Assembly: GCA_030323885.1 (NCBI GenBank)
Contig: CM059189.1
Location: 48,429,015-48,493,014 of the forward strand
DNA from: Branchipolynoe longqiensis
Lineage: Eukaryota > Annelida > Polychaeta > Phyllodocida > Polynoidae
DNA: 64,000 bases
Reading direction: 5' to 3'
The stretch's first letter is position 1; each line of letters begins with the position of its first letter. The notes under the pieces were generated by a model. It did not search any database, was not told where the DNA came from, and worked only from the letters and a program-made list of their open reading frames with translations. Shown in pieces: positions 40,142 through 51,649 of this stretch. A program made the translations under genes and the position numbers.

Positions 40142-40748
40142 AGAGCTTGTATATAGATGAGCGGGACAACTCCCGCGAAAATCGGTAACACAGGCTACAG
40201 TGGTGCTCCTGGCGGTTATTGTTGAACAAGCTTTGAGTTTGACGGTACGTGCAGTGCAAAACATTAGTTTTATTCAAAATTAATAGAAATGCAGAAGCCT
40301 AACCTTATCAATTTAATATAATCCGTTTGGTAAACATGTTTTCTATATGTGTTCCAAGCGGTTTGTGTCTAGGTCATGTGGTTTTAGAGATATTTCACTT
40401 TTTCTGTATGAAGATTGCTCACCGCCATTGACAATGCCTTGAGTTTGCCGTATGTGTAGTGCAAAACGTGTATTTTATTCAAAATTAATAGAAATACAGA
40501 ACCCTAGCCATATGAATTTAATATAGTCACATCGTTAAATATGTTTTCTATATGTATTCCAAACAGTTTGTTTCTATGTGGTGTAGTTTTAGAGATATTT
40601 CACTTTTTCTGTATGAAGATTGCACAAGACCATTGACAATGCCATGAGTTTGTAAACTGTTCAACAACCACCACTTGGAGCGCCACAGTTGGCAGCTGTT
40701 ACACGGTCTAGTATGACAGTTGTCCCTCTCATCTATATACACGCTCTC
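40142..40748. mobile_element. Family Y inverted-repeat element
   Basis: GAGAGCTTGTATATAGATGA at the left and its inverse TCTATATACACGCTCTC at the right, with GGGACAACTCCC / AGTTGTCCC pairs. The interior has two reverse 208-bp units (ATTGACAATGCCTTGAGTTTG-type joints near 40430 and 40640). Confidence 0.75.
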
Positions 40749-40854
40749 TGTAGATATGTATATACAAAAAATTCAAAATTGTGCTGGTCTCATTCGAAAA
40801 TGTTGTTGAACGTGGAGCTAACTTTTTGTATGAACCCTAGTAACACCTACTGGA

Positions 40855-41165
40855 CGCTGTGGCCGAATTGGTAGAGTGCAGGCTTCCCATGCGGAATGTT
40901 GGGAGTTTGAATCCCAGCCGAATTAAACCAATCACTTATAAAATTGATACTTGTCGCTTCTTAGCCTGGCGCTCAGCATTAATAGGATAGGGCAAGGACT
41001 GGTTGGCACAGTATCAAGGTAATGTGACTGTGGGATATCGGGTCATGGTGTTGGCGGCCTGGTCTCCCAGTGGGGCAGCACTATAAAGTCACCATGAGCG
41101 TGCAGTCACAAGTCAATGCCAATCCTAATATGATCGTAGATGTTGCTAGGATGTAAAACAACAAA
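40855..41165 (+). mobile_element. SINE1, CATGCGG subfamily, full length
   Basis: CGCTGTGGCCGAATTGGTAG head, CTTCCCATGCGGAATG, AATCCTAATATGATCGTAGA tail. Confidence 0.85.
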
Positions 41166-41285
41166 CAAACATTAACAACAACCCTTACCCACTGTCCTTT
41201 GTCATATGCTGTGTACGACTGAAACTGTTAACAACTTTGGATGATGCCTTACTGTAAATAATAACAAGACCAAATCAATTTGTAG

Positions 41286-42265
41286 AATTGGTGAGCGTCC
41301 CCGCCCGTGCCTGAAAAGTCGCCCGCCCTTATTTATTTAAACAGTTAATTTTTTGTTTAACTGTTAAAAATGTGTCAGGTTAACTTACAGATTAACTTAC
41401 AGATCCTCTTCTGGCTGATGTAGGCCCTATTGGGCGAGGTAAATCATCCTGAAACAATTTTTTCCCCACATATGGAGGTCGACTTAGCCCTAAAGTCATA
41501 TAATTGTGGGTGTCCTCTCCAGCAATTTTATTTTTTGGGGGGGTAAATGAATTTTATTCATATAAATCTTTTGTCAGTGCCATAGTACTGGTCTTCCAGT
41601 CGTAAGTGTTACATGTATCTTGGTATTTACACAATTTTTGTTTTTAACATGGTTTATATAGTGTCTTGAAATGTGAAGTAGACTAATTAAAGTGTAAACA
41701 ATGCAGTAAGTAATGAATATAAGGTACATTCAATCATTTGACGTTTACATAAAAGGTTTTAGTTGTTGGTTTATGATTTCCAATTCAGGTAGATACTAGT
41801 ACCTTTACTTAGTCTTAGTTCAGTGTGATCAGATACTCTTTTATTCATTGCGTTGTTTTGTACGCAGTAGGATTTGGATGTTAGTTGGGGTATGTTTGTG
41901 TTAGTAAGTCAAGATGTCTTCACTATTGCTATATTCTGTAGTAGTAGTACATAAATATATTTATGCATTGGTGTGAGGACTGAGGAATCTCGATGTTGGT
42001 GGGAAGGGACTATTGGGACGGGGAGGCCAGCAGGCAGGACGTACCGGAGGGTGGGACCACAGTGGGCACAGCTCTGGTTGGGCATTCAGTCATTTCATTA
42101 TCTTATTGTCCTTGGGCCTGCCCAATTAGGTGCATTCATACAGCAGATTTAAATCCTCTTTCGTAATCACTTCGTATTACTTCTACCTCATACACCAGAA
42201 AATAAATTTAAAATTTAATTTTTTTAAACTGCTTCCCCCCCCTGATTTGTGTGACGATCACCAAC
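41286..42265. mobile_element. Possible long family V element
   Basis: AATTGGTGAGCGTCCCCGCC at the left resembles the 17107 end and GACGATCACCAA at 42252 resembles its inverse. The interior has TGTCAGTGCCATAGTACTGG (also inverted at 7466-7490) and no gene. Weak call. Confidence 0.35.
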
Positions 42266-42800
42266 CTTTTTTCAATCAAAATTGTAATATTTCTTTTGTG
42301 ATGAATTTATTTACCCTGCTCATAAGAGATACATTGTTTTCACCGCTGGGCAACACTAGTTCAATTTGATTCAAATCTTTTGAATTTTGTTCTAGTAATA
42401 ATTTTGGTTTTCTTGTTTCTTGTTTATGGCTTGTGTTTGACCAAGCTTGTGTTTACGTGATGTGTTTGACCGAGTGCGATGTGGCCTGCTCCCTCCGGGT
42501 GTGGGTCATCCAATCGATCCTGCTAAATGGACACAGTTGCAGTTTGGGCTGTTTTCCGTTCCTACCAGTTGTCCACAACTGGTTCATCAAATGCTGTGGT
42601 ATGTGCTGTCCTGTCTGTGGAAAAGTGCATATAAAAGACTGCTTGTGCTTATCAGAAAGAGTAGCCTATATGGTGGCAGAGGGTTTCCTCCAAAGAAATA
42701 TGTCATAATGACCATATGTTTGACGTCCAATAGCCGATGATAAAAATGAATGCGTTCTAGAGGCGTCGATAAAATAAAACAAGCTTTTTGCTCACTCCAG

Positions 42801-42887
42801 GTGCCGAGCCCGTACCCTTGCCTGCCCGTGCCAGATGTCGAAGACATACTGATTGTCACCACCACTCATGTCAACACACCGAACGAA
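42801..42887 (+). CDS. Multi-Tudor gene exon 9: start of a Tudor domain
   Basis: Acceptor TTTGCTCACTCCAG|GTGCCG, donor GAA|gtacac, 29 codons, phase 0. VPSPYPCLPVPDVEDILIVT then THVNTPNE is the entry strand and turn of an extended Tudor domain, continued by exon 10. Confidence 0.88.
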
Positions 42888-43095
42888 GTACACATTGAGG
42901 GTGGCACAGCTGCGCACCTCACTTTATACTACACCGCATTTTGTGTCCCCCATGCTTTTGTAACCGGATTGAATAAGAATCACTTTGAATTGTTTTCAAT
43001 CGTTTCCAATCTAATATTTACTTGGATTGGCGATTGAGCAAGTTTTTACAAACAAAAGAAGAAAGGTTACACTAATTGTTATTTGGGTTATTATT
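42888..43095. other. Intron 9, left part
   Basis: No repeat or gene recognised. The open frame that extends exon 9 past its donor is intron read-through. Confidence 0.5.
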
Positions 43096-43429
43096 TAAAG
43101 TTGCCTAGTCCAAGCGTTTTGTACTTCTGTCATTTTCTGAGATAAATATATTAAGTTGATCGCTATAATCTCCCTTGAAGTAACTTTTATTTAAAATGGC
43201 CAATTTTAAAAATATTCCAAGTACAAAATTACCAAATTAATTTTGCAAGCACACCAAGACTCTTGACATAGGCTTCAGCAATACCAGGTTCTATTAAATT
43301 GACTTGGTATTTCCTTCTATGTGGCAACAAATAGGTGCATCAGTATCTAAATTAGATATATAGAATCAAATCTAGCTAAGTGCTTTGGTTTTGAACATTT
43401 GATGCTTTCATCGGACTATACAGCTTTAA
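43096..43429. mobile_element. Miniature element family W
   Basis: AAAGTTGCCTAGTCCAAGCG and TCATCGGACTATACAGCTTTA are imperfect inverted ends. The interior matches 24100-24620. Confidence 0.65.
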
Positions 43430-43530
43430 TCAAGTCAATGTAGATGTTCTCACTGGGGAGACTTCATGATAACATTTTAAGTGTGAAGCCGTCTTGACCA
43501 TTAGTGGGTGTGTTTTTGTTCTCGCTGTAG

Positions 43531-43675
43531 GTGTATGTAACCCCGGTACACCAGGATGACCCCAAAATGGAGTCGATTGTAGCCAATAACCGCTACCTGG
43601 ACAGCCTGGCTCTAATCAGTGCAACCCTGAACGAGGAGGCCCACCTCTATCCGCCCCTTCCTTGTATCAAGCAAG
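43531..43675 (+). CDS. Multi-Tudor gene exon 10
   Basis: Acceptor GTTCTCGCTGTAG|GTGTAT, donor CAAG|gtacgc, phase 0 in and 1 out. VYVTPVHQDDPKMESIVANN and then NEEAHLYPPLPCIKQ form the second strand, helix and pre-barrel loop of the domain begun in exon 9. The last G joins GC at the start of exon 11 to make Gly. Confidence 0.9.
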
Positions 43676-43694
43676 GTACGCAAAGCACATTTTC

Positions 43695-43838
43695 ATTAAT
43701 CGATATTGATCGTGCGCTTTTACACTGAGTGTAAAAGCGATGGTTGAACGAAAATATACACAAGTTAAACACCTCTCGCCGTGAATATGGCCTTTGTTGT
43801 CAAACAAGGCGTAAAACAACCACCAATCAATCCATAAT
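43695..43838 (+). mobile_element. SINE2-type element with (CAAT)n tail
   Basis: CGCTTTTACACTGAGTGTAAAAGCG is a perfect inverted repeat hairpin just before CTCGCCGTGAATATGGCC and CACCAATCAATCC. Confidence 0.7.
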
Positions 43839-43998
43839 TAATCGATATTGTGTTCTGTCATTAACTGATCAATTAACAAAGCACATGATAGTATATTTCT
43901 GTTGGTTATTTAGCATGAACTATTCATTTTGTGGATTAATATTGCTCCCAAAGTCTCCTTTTGTGTAACACAAATTTGAACTGACAGCACAAAACTGA

Positions 43999-45125
43999 AG
44001 CGGTCCCAATGGGGACCTTTCATGAGCCATTTCTCTCGCTATACACTTGGTGGCTGCACCCGTTCCCGGTCCAAGTCGGCCAACATGGTTGGATAGAAGG
44101 GTGTAGGTGTGTGTGTGTGCTGGTGGTGGGGGTGGGGGGGGTGGAGGTGTGTGTGTGGTGAGGGTGTAGGTGTGTGGTTTGGGGTATAGGTGCGTGGTGG
44201 GGGTTTAGGGGTGTGGTGGGGGTGTAGGTGTGTGTGGTTGAGGTGTATGTGTGTGTGGTGAGGGTGTAGGTGTGTGTTGTGGTGAGGGTGTAGGTGTGGT
44301 TTTGGGGTATAGGTGTGTGGTGGGGGTGTAGGGGTGGTGTGGTGGTGTAGTGTGTGTTTGAGGGTGTAGGTTGTGTGCTGGGGGTGTAAGTGTGTGCTGG
44401 GGGATAGTGTGTGTGGTAGGGGTTTAGGGCTGTGGTGGGGGTGTAGGTGTGTGCGGGGTTTAGGGATGCTAAAGATTGTGTGTGCCGCTCTGCAAGACAC
44501 CCCTACACCTCCACCACAAACCACCTACACCCCCACCAACACACCGTCAACCCCCACCACACACACCTACACCCCCACTACATCCCTAATCTCCCACCAC
44601 ACCCATACACCCTACCACACCCCTACACCCCATCACACCCATACACCCCACCATACCCACTCACCACACACCCCTACAACATGGCCCTACATCCCCATAC
44701 ACCCCCACCACAAACACCAAAATCCTCACCACACCCCTACACCTCCACAATACACCCACCACACAAACATACGCCCCCACCAACCACCCTCCATACACAC
44801 CTACACCCGAACCACACCCACCACACCATACCCACTCACAACACACCCCTTCATCCCCCACCACACACCCCTACACCCTCCACCACACGACCCTAAATCC
44901 ACACACACCCACCACACACACCAAAATCCTCACCACACCCCTACATCTCCACCACACAAACATACACTCCCACCACACACCCACCATACACACCTACACC
45001 CCAACCACACCCACCCCACCATACACACTCACCACACACCAAAGCATACAGAGACCATCATGGTGCGCCATCTGACGAGAGAGTCATGCAAACTGAAAGG
45101 TCCCCATTGGCAAAGTGACCTTTTC
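43999..45125. mobile_element. Foldback element with microsatellite palindrome
   Basis: CCAATGGGGACCTTTCATG at 44009 and its inverse TGAAAGGTCCCCATTGG at 45096-45112 bracket a GT-rich arm (44095-44465, GGTGTAGGTGTGTGGTGGG) and a CA-rich arm (44500-45050, CACCACACCCCTACACC). The arms are complementary in character, so the DNA can fold back. The Pro/Thr/His-rich frames are repeat artefacts. Confidence 0.75.
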
Positions 45126-45184
45126 TATATTCTTCAACGACTGTAACAGGTTGTCTGTCATGTGGTTGGTCCTGGACATTGAAG

Positions 45185-45617
45185 CAGGGATGAACGATCT
45201 CTGTGCATTTCCACAATTTTTTATATTTTCCGATTAACGTTCACAAAATGCCAATATGTATATGTCAGCATTGTGTTAGTCTCAAACCTGTTCTTATATG
45301 ACCTTAGATGTTACAAGAACATAAAACCCAAACAAGAAACTTCAGCATGGGTGATAATACAGTCACAATAAGGACAGTTGAAATCTGACTTTCTGCATTT
45401 CCCCGCGATTCGCTAACACTGGAAAATCTTATGGGGGAATATCCGTACTTTCGCGGAAATTCGCTATTGGTTCTGCCGGAACCCGATTGGTGGCGCCAGG
45501 GTCTTGGCCTAATTTCCAACAATCTTCTTTTTCCGCCACGGCTTTGTTCTGCCGGAAGCCAAGGTCTCGGCCTCATTTCCGTAGCTTTTTTTTTTGCTGG
45601 AGACCACTTCATCCCTG
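45185..45617. mobile_element. Miniature element family Z with 6-bp target duplication
   Basis: CAGGGATGAACG and ACTTCATCCCTG ends, flanked by perfect TTGAAG at 45179-45184 and 45618-45623. Contains the SINE1-tail-like TATATGACCTTAGATGTTAC, and a duplicated GGTTCTGCCGGAA/TTGTTCTGCCGGAA segment. Confidence 0.85.
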
Positions 45618-45646
45618 TTGAAGGTTAAGGTAATTGGTATTGGTAA

Positions 45647-46054
45647 CAGGGTTCGCACCATCTTGAAAAGGCCTTGAAATTGAAGGTGTTTCTTGAAAAG
45701 GACTTAACTTTGAAAACACCAATTAACCAAATGCTGGAAAAAAACCTTGTATTTTTTTTATTTTGGGGAAGGAGAGAGGGAAAGTGTTATTGACAACAGC
45801 GTTTTGAACTGCTGGGTGTGTGACTTAGTAACTAATCTAGGACAATTGTGTCATAAAGATGTTAATTGCCTAGTTGCTTCTTTTGCTTTATATATATAGC
45901 TTACAGAAACCTGGTGAAGTAACACCATATAGAGTTGACATGTATATAATCATTATAATATAATATTTTTTTCGGCCTTACAAAATTAATTTCCTACCTG
46001 AAAAGGCTTTAAAAGGGCCTTAATTTTGTTTGCTGAATACCTGTATGAAGCCTG
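45647..46054. mobile_element. hAT-like miniature element, family Q
   Basis: CAGGGTTCGCACCATCTTG and GTATGAAGCCTG are inverted ends, flanked by GGTAA on both sides. It lies just upstream of exon 11. Confidence 0.65.
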
Positions 46055-46108
46055 GGTAAACTATTTTTTACAACAACAACAAAATGTGACTAAGCTGTGT
46101 CTCGGTAG

Positions 46109-46250
46109 GCGTGACATGTTGTGCCAAGTACTCTGCGGACAAGACGTGGAACCGAGGGGAGGTGGTGTCGGTGAAGCGTGACGACCAGGTGACGCTCGCC
46201 GGGGTTTTCTTTGTGGACTATGGCAACTTCGATTACATCGCTAGTGACGG
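46109..46250 (+). CDS. Multi-Tudor gene exon 11: Tudor barrel VDYGN
   Basis: Acceptor GTGTCTCGGTAG|GCGTGA, donor GACGG|gtaaga, phase 1 in and 2 out. GVTCCAKYSADKTWNRGEVV and then VFFVDYGNFDYIASDG show the complete first part of a Tudor barrel including the aromatic cage VDYGN. No following host exon was recognised up to 64 kb, so the gene continues beyond the window or its next exon is small. Confidence 0.93.
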
Positions 46251-46319
46251 GTAAGACTTGCTATGTGTACGACTTCTGTACAGGGTGAAATATAGATATA
46301 TATATCTATATATTTCTCG

Positions 46320-46640
46320 GATTTCCACCATCTTATATATCTACCGATTAAAGTTAAGCAAAATGCCAAGGAATCAGGATGTATATGACAACAATTGGTT
46401 AATTTGAATCCTATTCTTAGATGTTGCTAGAACATATAACCCCCCACCCCCCCACCCCCGACAACAAGAAATAGCTATGTATGGGCGATAATATAGCCAC
46501 AACAATGATATTTGAAACCTGACTTCCGGCATTTTTGCCGCGATTCCCTGACACAGACAGTGCTAATCCTATGGGAGGAAATCCGCGGTCAATGTAATTA
46601 TCTCAGCTTGATTTCGGCGTTTTTTGCCGGAGATCTCTTT
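46320..46640. mobile_element. Family Z element, left end eroded
   Basis: GGATTTCCACCATCTTATAT, ACCGATTAAAGTTAAGC and CTTTCATCCCTG at the right match the family; no target duplication found. Confidence 0.65.
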
Positions 46641-46744
46641 CATCCCTGATTTGTCTTCATAGATGATTCGCTTAGAAGTTATGGGAAATGGCTGGCATAA
46701 TTAGTTTCCAAGTTGTGTCGGGAATACAGAGCGTCGAAGAACAT

Positions 46745-47050
46745 AGTATGATAGGATGGCCGAATGAGTTGAGCGCATGTTTGTGGGTTCGAACTGTGGT
46801 CGAGTCAAACCAATTACTCAAAAATTGATTCTTGTTGCTTCCTAGCCAGGCGCTCGGCATTATTAGGATAGGGCAAGGACTGGTTGGCTCAGTGTCAGGA
46901 TAATGTGACTTGAGTTAGATATGAGGTCATGGTGCTGGTGTCCTGGTCTCCCAAGGGGCAGCACTATAAAATTGTCACCATGAGAGCGGTGTCACAAGTC
47001 AGTACCCGTCCTGATAACCTTACCTGTTGCTAGGACGTAAAACAAGCAAA
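46745..47050 (+). mobile_element. SINE1 with shortened head
   Basis: GGATGGCCGAATGAGTTGAG passes directly into GTTTGTGGGTTCGAAC (deletion in the anticodon region), then body and tail. Confidence 0.85.
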
Positions 47051-47394
47051 ATCTGTAGCAAACTGAGTCAGCTGTAAATAACACGGGGTTCAACCCCACT
47101 GTACCAATTCCACTCTTAATAAATACGCAATTAACTGTTATACCTAGCTGGATCACTCTCCTGAAAACTGGTCAGTATGGGATGGGATTTTAAAAACATC
47201 AATAAAAAAACTTTGGACTTATTTTTTCCCTTATACTTTTCATAGTCATGTTCAGATCTCATGTAGGAAATAAGGGAAATAAAATAAACTGTGTGCAACT
47301 TTGGTCCTTTTAGTTATGAAGTGTTTGTGCTTTATCAGAATACAATTGTTTTGAAAGCCTATATTATATTTGAAATTGTTATGCAAGTCTTTAG

Positions 47395-47480
47395 CGCTGT
47401 CACACAAGTCGGTACCTGTCCTGATATGACCTTAGATGTAGCCAGGACGTAAAACTCCAATAACCAACCAACCTCAGGGG
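47395..47480 (+). mobile_element. SINE1 3' fragment
   Basis: CTGTCACACAAGTCGGTACC to CAATAACCAACCAACC. Confidence 0.8.
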
Positions 47481-47525
47481 TAACCAGGATATAAACCCCC
47501 ACACCCACCTCCCACTAACTATCAG

Positions 47526-47697
47526 GGATGAAAATTCTCCACTATTTCGAGTATTTATGCGAATTTTTTATATTTACCGATTAACGTTAAGCAAAATGTT
47601 AAGGAATCAGGATGTATATGACAACAGTGGTTTAGTTTGAATCCCGTTCTTATATAACCTTAAACTGTAACTAGAACATAAAATAAGAAAGTTAGGC
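47526..47697. mobile_element. Family Z 5' half
   Basis: CAGGGATGAAAATTCTCCAC and TTTATATTTACCGATTAACG; the right half is missing and replaced by the next block. Confidence 0.7.
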
Positions 47698-47707
47698 ATG
47701 ATGGGCG

Positions 47708-47836
47708 ATTCTTACATCATCTTCCGAATACCGGAAGTCAACAAGCAGGGGAGAGGAGATATAAATAGACCGCACCAACCAGTCCAGTCAATTGGAAGCC
47801 GACAGGCAGCAGCTCTAGTTGGGGGACACAAGGTAA
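47708..47836. other. Exon-like block with a palindromic core shared with 57.5 kb
   Basis: TTCTTACATCATCTTCCGAA and TACCGGAAGTCAACAAGCAG recur inverted at 57502-57545. It ends ACACAAG|gtaagtg, a good donor, and is open (PEVNKQGRGDINRPHQP). Because it is repeated near another element I do not assign it to the host gene. Confidence 0.4.
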
Positions 47837-48059
47837 GTGTGGAACTTTCTAGAGTGGATACACATTACACTTTACAAGCGGTACATGAACATTGAATTTT
47901 ACCTCAGTACTATGCCTCTGGCTACTCGTAGCGCAGGGAGAAGGAAGCACGTCCGGGTTCAGGCAATTAGCATAAATCCAAGCACAGCAACACATGCTGT
48001 GTGGTTCAAGGTTAGTTTTTGCTTAAATTTTGTGTTATTACTAGGATACTTTTGGTTTC

Positions 48060-48790
48060 ATATTAATGTGATTTTATGACCCAAGAATACAGGAGGATAT
48101 TTATTCTTGTGTAGTTACCGTTATTTTGGTCGGAGCAAGGCCCGTAAGGGGTTTTCGGAACCGGGTTTTATCGAATAACCGAAGTAAAGCAACGGAAGCC
48201 TCATCACTCATTGAAATTTAATAATATTTAGAACCCAAGAATACAGAAGTATATTATTCTGGGGTTTTTGACCCCTCTTCGGTCTTTGTTAATGTTTTGA
48301 GATCACTCAACTGAACGATATTAAGCTCCTGCAGTACTAACGTGCTGACCTACTTCGTTGTTGACGGTCGGCTACGGAGCGATGCCCGTAAGGGGTTTTC
48401 TGAACCGGGTTTGTCGATTAACCGAAGTAAAGCAATGAGAGCCTCATCAATAATTGAAATTTAATTATATTTAATAATATTTAGAACCCAAGAATACAGA
48501 AGTTTGTTATTTTGAGGTTTTTTGACCGCATTTCGGTCTTGGTTAATGTTTTGAGAGCACTTGACTGGGCCATTTTAGGCTTGCGCAGAAATGCGCCGGT
48601 AGTGTTAAAAGTTGCTTAGATGCGAGCCCCGTAAGGGATTTTCGGTGTCGAGTTTCATTTATTCCACGGATTAAGTCATTAATATCATCGTGGGTAATGT
48701 TTACCGAAGTTAAGCAATGTATTGTTCTATGGGAAAGCCTAGTACATTTCCCCACAATTAAGGTTCAAAGTTTTAATTGTTTATGCATGT
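48060..48790. repeat. Tandem repeat, about 245-bp unit, in the DIRS copy C leader
   Basis: Three units with GCCCGTAAGGGGTTTTCGGA, ACCGAAGTAAAGCAA and AACCCAAGAATACAGAAG. Not seen in copies A or B. Confidence 0.75.
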
Positions 48791-48795
48791 TTAAA

Positions 48796-49425
48796 AATGA
48801 TGTCCGTTGCCGAACGGGGAGAGATGTGGTTGGAGCCACACCTCGTTGGGACTTTTTTCTGGGTTTCCTTTAAGGATTCCCCACTGGTTTTAAGGCGTAC
48901 CTCCAAGTTTCGTAGCATTTTCTCCAACTTGTTGGCATTGTAGCCACAGGAGGGAGAAGTGTACGGAACAGAGAGTGTGGGAGGCTACCGATACACTGGC
49001 CCTACCCCTCGTTTGGTTTTTGGTTTCCATACCATTCACCTACGACATTACACATTAGCTTTGATGCCTGTGTTGGAACGGTGTAAATACGTTCTCCCAA
49101 CACCAGTAAATTGCCGAACGGAGAGAGGTGTGGTTGGAGCCACACCTCGTTGGGACTTGTTCCTGGGTTTCTGTGAAGATTCACCACATTGTGTTACTAA
49201 GGCGTACCTCTGAATTTCGTAGCATTTTCTCCAACTTGTTGGCATATTAGCCACAGGTGGGAGAAGTGTACGGGATGGAGAGTGTGGAAGGCTACTGATA
49301 CACTGGTCCCTACCCCTTGTTTGGTTTTGGTTTTGAACCATAACCCTACGACACTCACACGAGAACATTTTTCTCATGCCTGTGTTGGAACGGTGTAAAT
49401 ACGTTCTCCAATACCAGTGAATGCA
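48796..49425. repeat. DIRS leader module duplicated in tandem
   Basis: Two copies of GTGGTTGGAGCCACACCTCG ... TCGTAGCATTTTCTCCAACT ... GGAACGGTGTAAATACGTTC, starting near 48805 and 49115. Copies A and B have one. Confidence 0.8.
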
Positions 49426-49515
49426 CAAACTGGGGTTCTTAACCTGTTGTGACATTTGATTGACCACACTCCAACTTTCATTTGATCGTTGCAGGTTTCT
49501 GACCTGAGGCTTAGT

Positions 49516-49660
49516 ATGGCTGTGAAGCGCAATAAGCCCGAGGCTCCCATATCTGATGATGAGGACTCGTCACTGGTGGTGACGGTTCAAGCCTCCCTCG
49601 TACACTTGGTGTCAGGGGAGGAAAGCGGGCCAGACGCCAGCCCTGCTGGGCTGGATTAGC
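49516..49660 (+). pseudogene. DIRS copy C gag start
   Basis: ATG 49516, MAVKRNKPEAPISDDEDSSL, stops at TAG near 49659. It is then followed within 150 bp by the pol N-terminal segment, so about 1.1 kb of gag is deleted compared with copy A. Confidence 0.7.
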
Positions 49661-49869
49661 GGCTCATGAAGCTGGAGCAGATGCTCCTGGCTAGATCTCA
49701 GAAGAGAACAAGTAGAGGTTGCAACACAAACTCTGGTGGCCACGGAAACACCTGTAAGCTTTTTCCAGGCAGGAAATATAACTAATTGTTGAGATCAGTG
49801 GCAAATTATGGATAATTTGACTATTCTGAGTATAGTGCAAGGAATACGCATTCCCTTTACGCAACACCT

Positions 49870-50700
49870 TTTACAGGAAACAATTCCTTTTTCCATTTCG
49901 TTTTGATGAAAACGAGAGAGGGGTATTAGATAAACAGGTGTTGGAATTTTGTCAGAGAAGAATAATAGAGACTGCTGTTCATGAGGAAGGCGAATTTATT
50001 TCGAATATATTTTTCGCGACCCAAGCCAAATGGGGAAATCCGCATGATTCTGGATTTGACATGGCTAAACAAATTGGTTACATATAAACATTTTAAGATG
50101 TTTTCCCTCGAAACAGATAGGGATTTGGTCATGAAAGGGTCCTGGCTTGCCAGTGTGGATCTCAAAGATGCATATTATATGCTACCTATTCACAAATCAG
50201 AAAGGAAATTCCTCAGTTTTGTTTAGGAATGATCAACTCTATGAGTTCACCTGTATGCCTAATGGCTTAGCTTGTGTTCCTCGCTTATTTACTAAGCTGT
50301 TGAAACATTTTTTCATTAATGGCTAGAGGGGGACATATTATGTTCCCAGATATTGACAATTCATTCATAATGGCAAAAATAAAGGCAGACTGTCAAAGTG
50401 CAGTTGATTGATTGATTGATTGGTGGTTGCTTTCCGCCGTGTCGGCAGCATCGGCCATATTCACGGCGAGAAATGTTTGTTTTTTGTTCAAACCATCGCT
50501 TTTACATGTAAAAGCAGACAATCAATTATGTGCCAATAGACACTAATTAAATTAGAAAGCTCACAATCATATATCTGTGGTCAAGGGAAACAAATTCCCA
50601 TAGAAAAAGAAAAGTGCAGTTGATGATATGTGTGAAACGTTCACTAAAATGGGGATGACAAGAAATCAGTTTTTATTCCAACCAAGTTTTTAAAATGTTT
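49870..50700 (+). pseudogene. DIRS copy C reverse transcriptase with SINE2 insertion
   Basis: SRPKPNGEIRMILDLTWLNK, ASVDLKDAYYMLP, then after a frame break MPNGLACVPRLFTKL. The catalytic box is changed to PDIDNS, so the active-site aspartate pair is lost. The reading is interrupted at 50409-50610 by a minus-strand SINE2 and resumes near 50690 (LGFLLNTEDVTVSI). Confidence 0.8.
50409..50610 (-). mobile_element. SINE2-type element with 14-bp target duplication
   Basis: Perfect AAAGTGCAGTTGAT at 50395-50408 and 50611-50624. Read on the minus strand it ends CTCGCCGTGAATATGGCC then (CAAT)n. It contains the inverted-repeat hairpin CTTTTACATGTAAAAG. Confidence 0.9.
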
Positions 50701-51560
50701 GGGTTTCCTGTTAAACACAGAAGATGTGACCGTTTCAATAATACAACAAAAACTAGACAAGTTTTTCACCACAGCAGACCATTTGCTGCAGTTAACGAGA
50801 CCTAAGATTAGGCAGATCGCAGTATTAATAGGAATAATGATACCCTTTGCCCCAGCTATCCTATATGGGAAAGCTCATATTAAGTCGTTAGTAATAGACA
50901 AGAATTGGGCATTAGCGCGTACAAAAGGCAATTTTGAGGGAAAGATGACTTTGTCAACAGGAGGCTTAGATGATATTCAATGGTGGTATGCCAACATTGA
51001 TTCTTCTCCCAATCCCATTAGAATGGGTGATCCCAACACTATTGTTACGACAGATGCGTCATTAGAAGGATGGGGTGCTCATAGAGATCGTCAGGCAACT
51101 GGAGGACATTGGTTAGGCGATGGCTTACATTCGGAACATGGGAGGGACTAGGTCCAAACCTTGCAACAAAGTAGAAAAATTGAGCTGGACTTGGGCTCAG
51201 CAGCATGAGATATGGCTAACGGTGGCGCATATCCCAGGTAGTCAGAACACCTTAGCAGACAAGAAAAGCCTGCATTTTCATGATCACTTGGAATGGTCGT
51301 TGAGGGACAACATATTTAGACAAATTTGCATTAAGTGGGGCACACCACAGGTAGATTTGTTTGCATCACAAAACAACTATAAGATAGCTCGATAGGTATC
51401 GTGGCACCCAGAGCCGAATGCTTGGCAAGTGGATGCGTTTTCCTTGGATTGGAATAACACATTCTATTATTTATTCCCACCATTCAGCATTATCAGCTGA
51501 GTGGCCAGGAAGATAAGAATGGATTGCACACATGCAATCCTGATCGTGCCCGAAGGGACA
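50699..51560 (+). pseudogene. DIRS copy C RNase H and methyltransferase
   Basis: TTDASLEGWGAHRDRQATGG, then a deletion joins GHWLGDG to MAYIRNMGG (the segment with the RNase H Glu is lost), VAHIPGSQNTLADKKS, VDLFASQNNYK, FPPFSII and HAILIVPEG. Stops at 51393 and 51498. Confidence 0.8.
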
Positions 51561-51649
51561 CACAGCCATGACTGGTGGCAGTGGCATTGGGAGCGAGACA
51601 CAGTCTCAGATTTCAAAGCGCACGGAGAAACCTACGACATTAGAAAATA

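Noticed and set aside
44373..45146. A 257-codon Pro/Thr/His-rich protein
   Set aside because: The frame lies entirely in CA-rich microsatellite and exists in several registers; no codon bias or domain.
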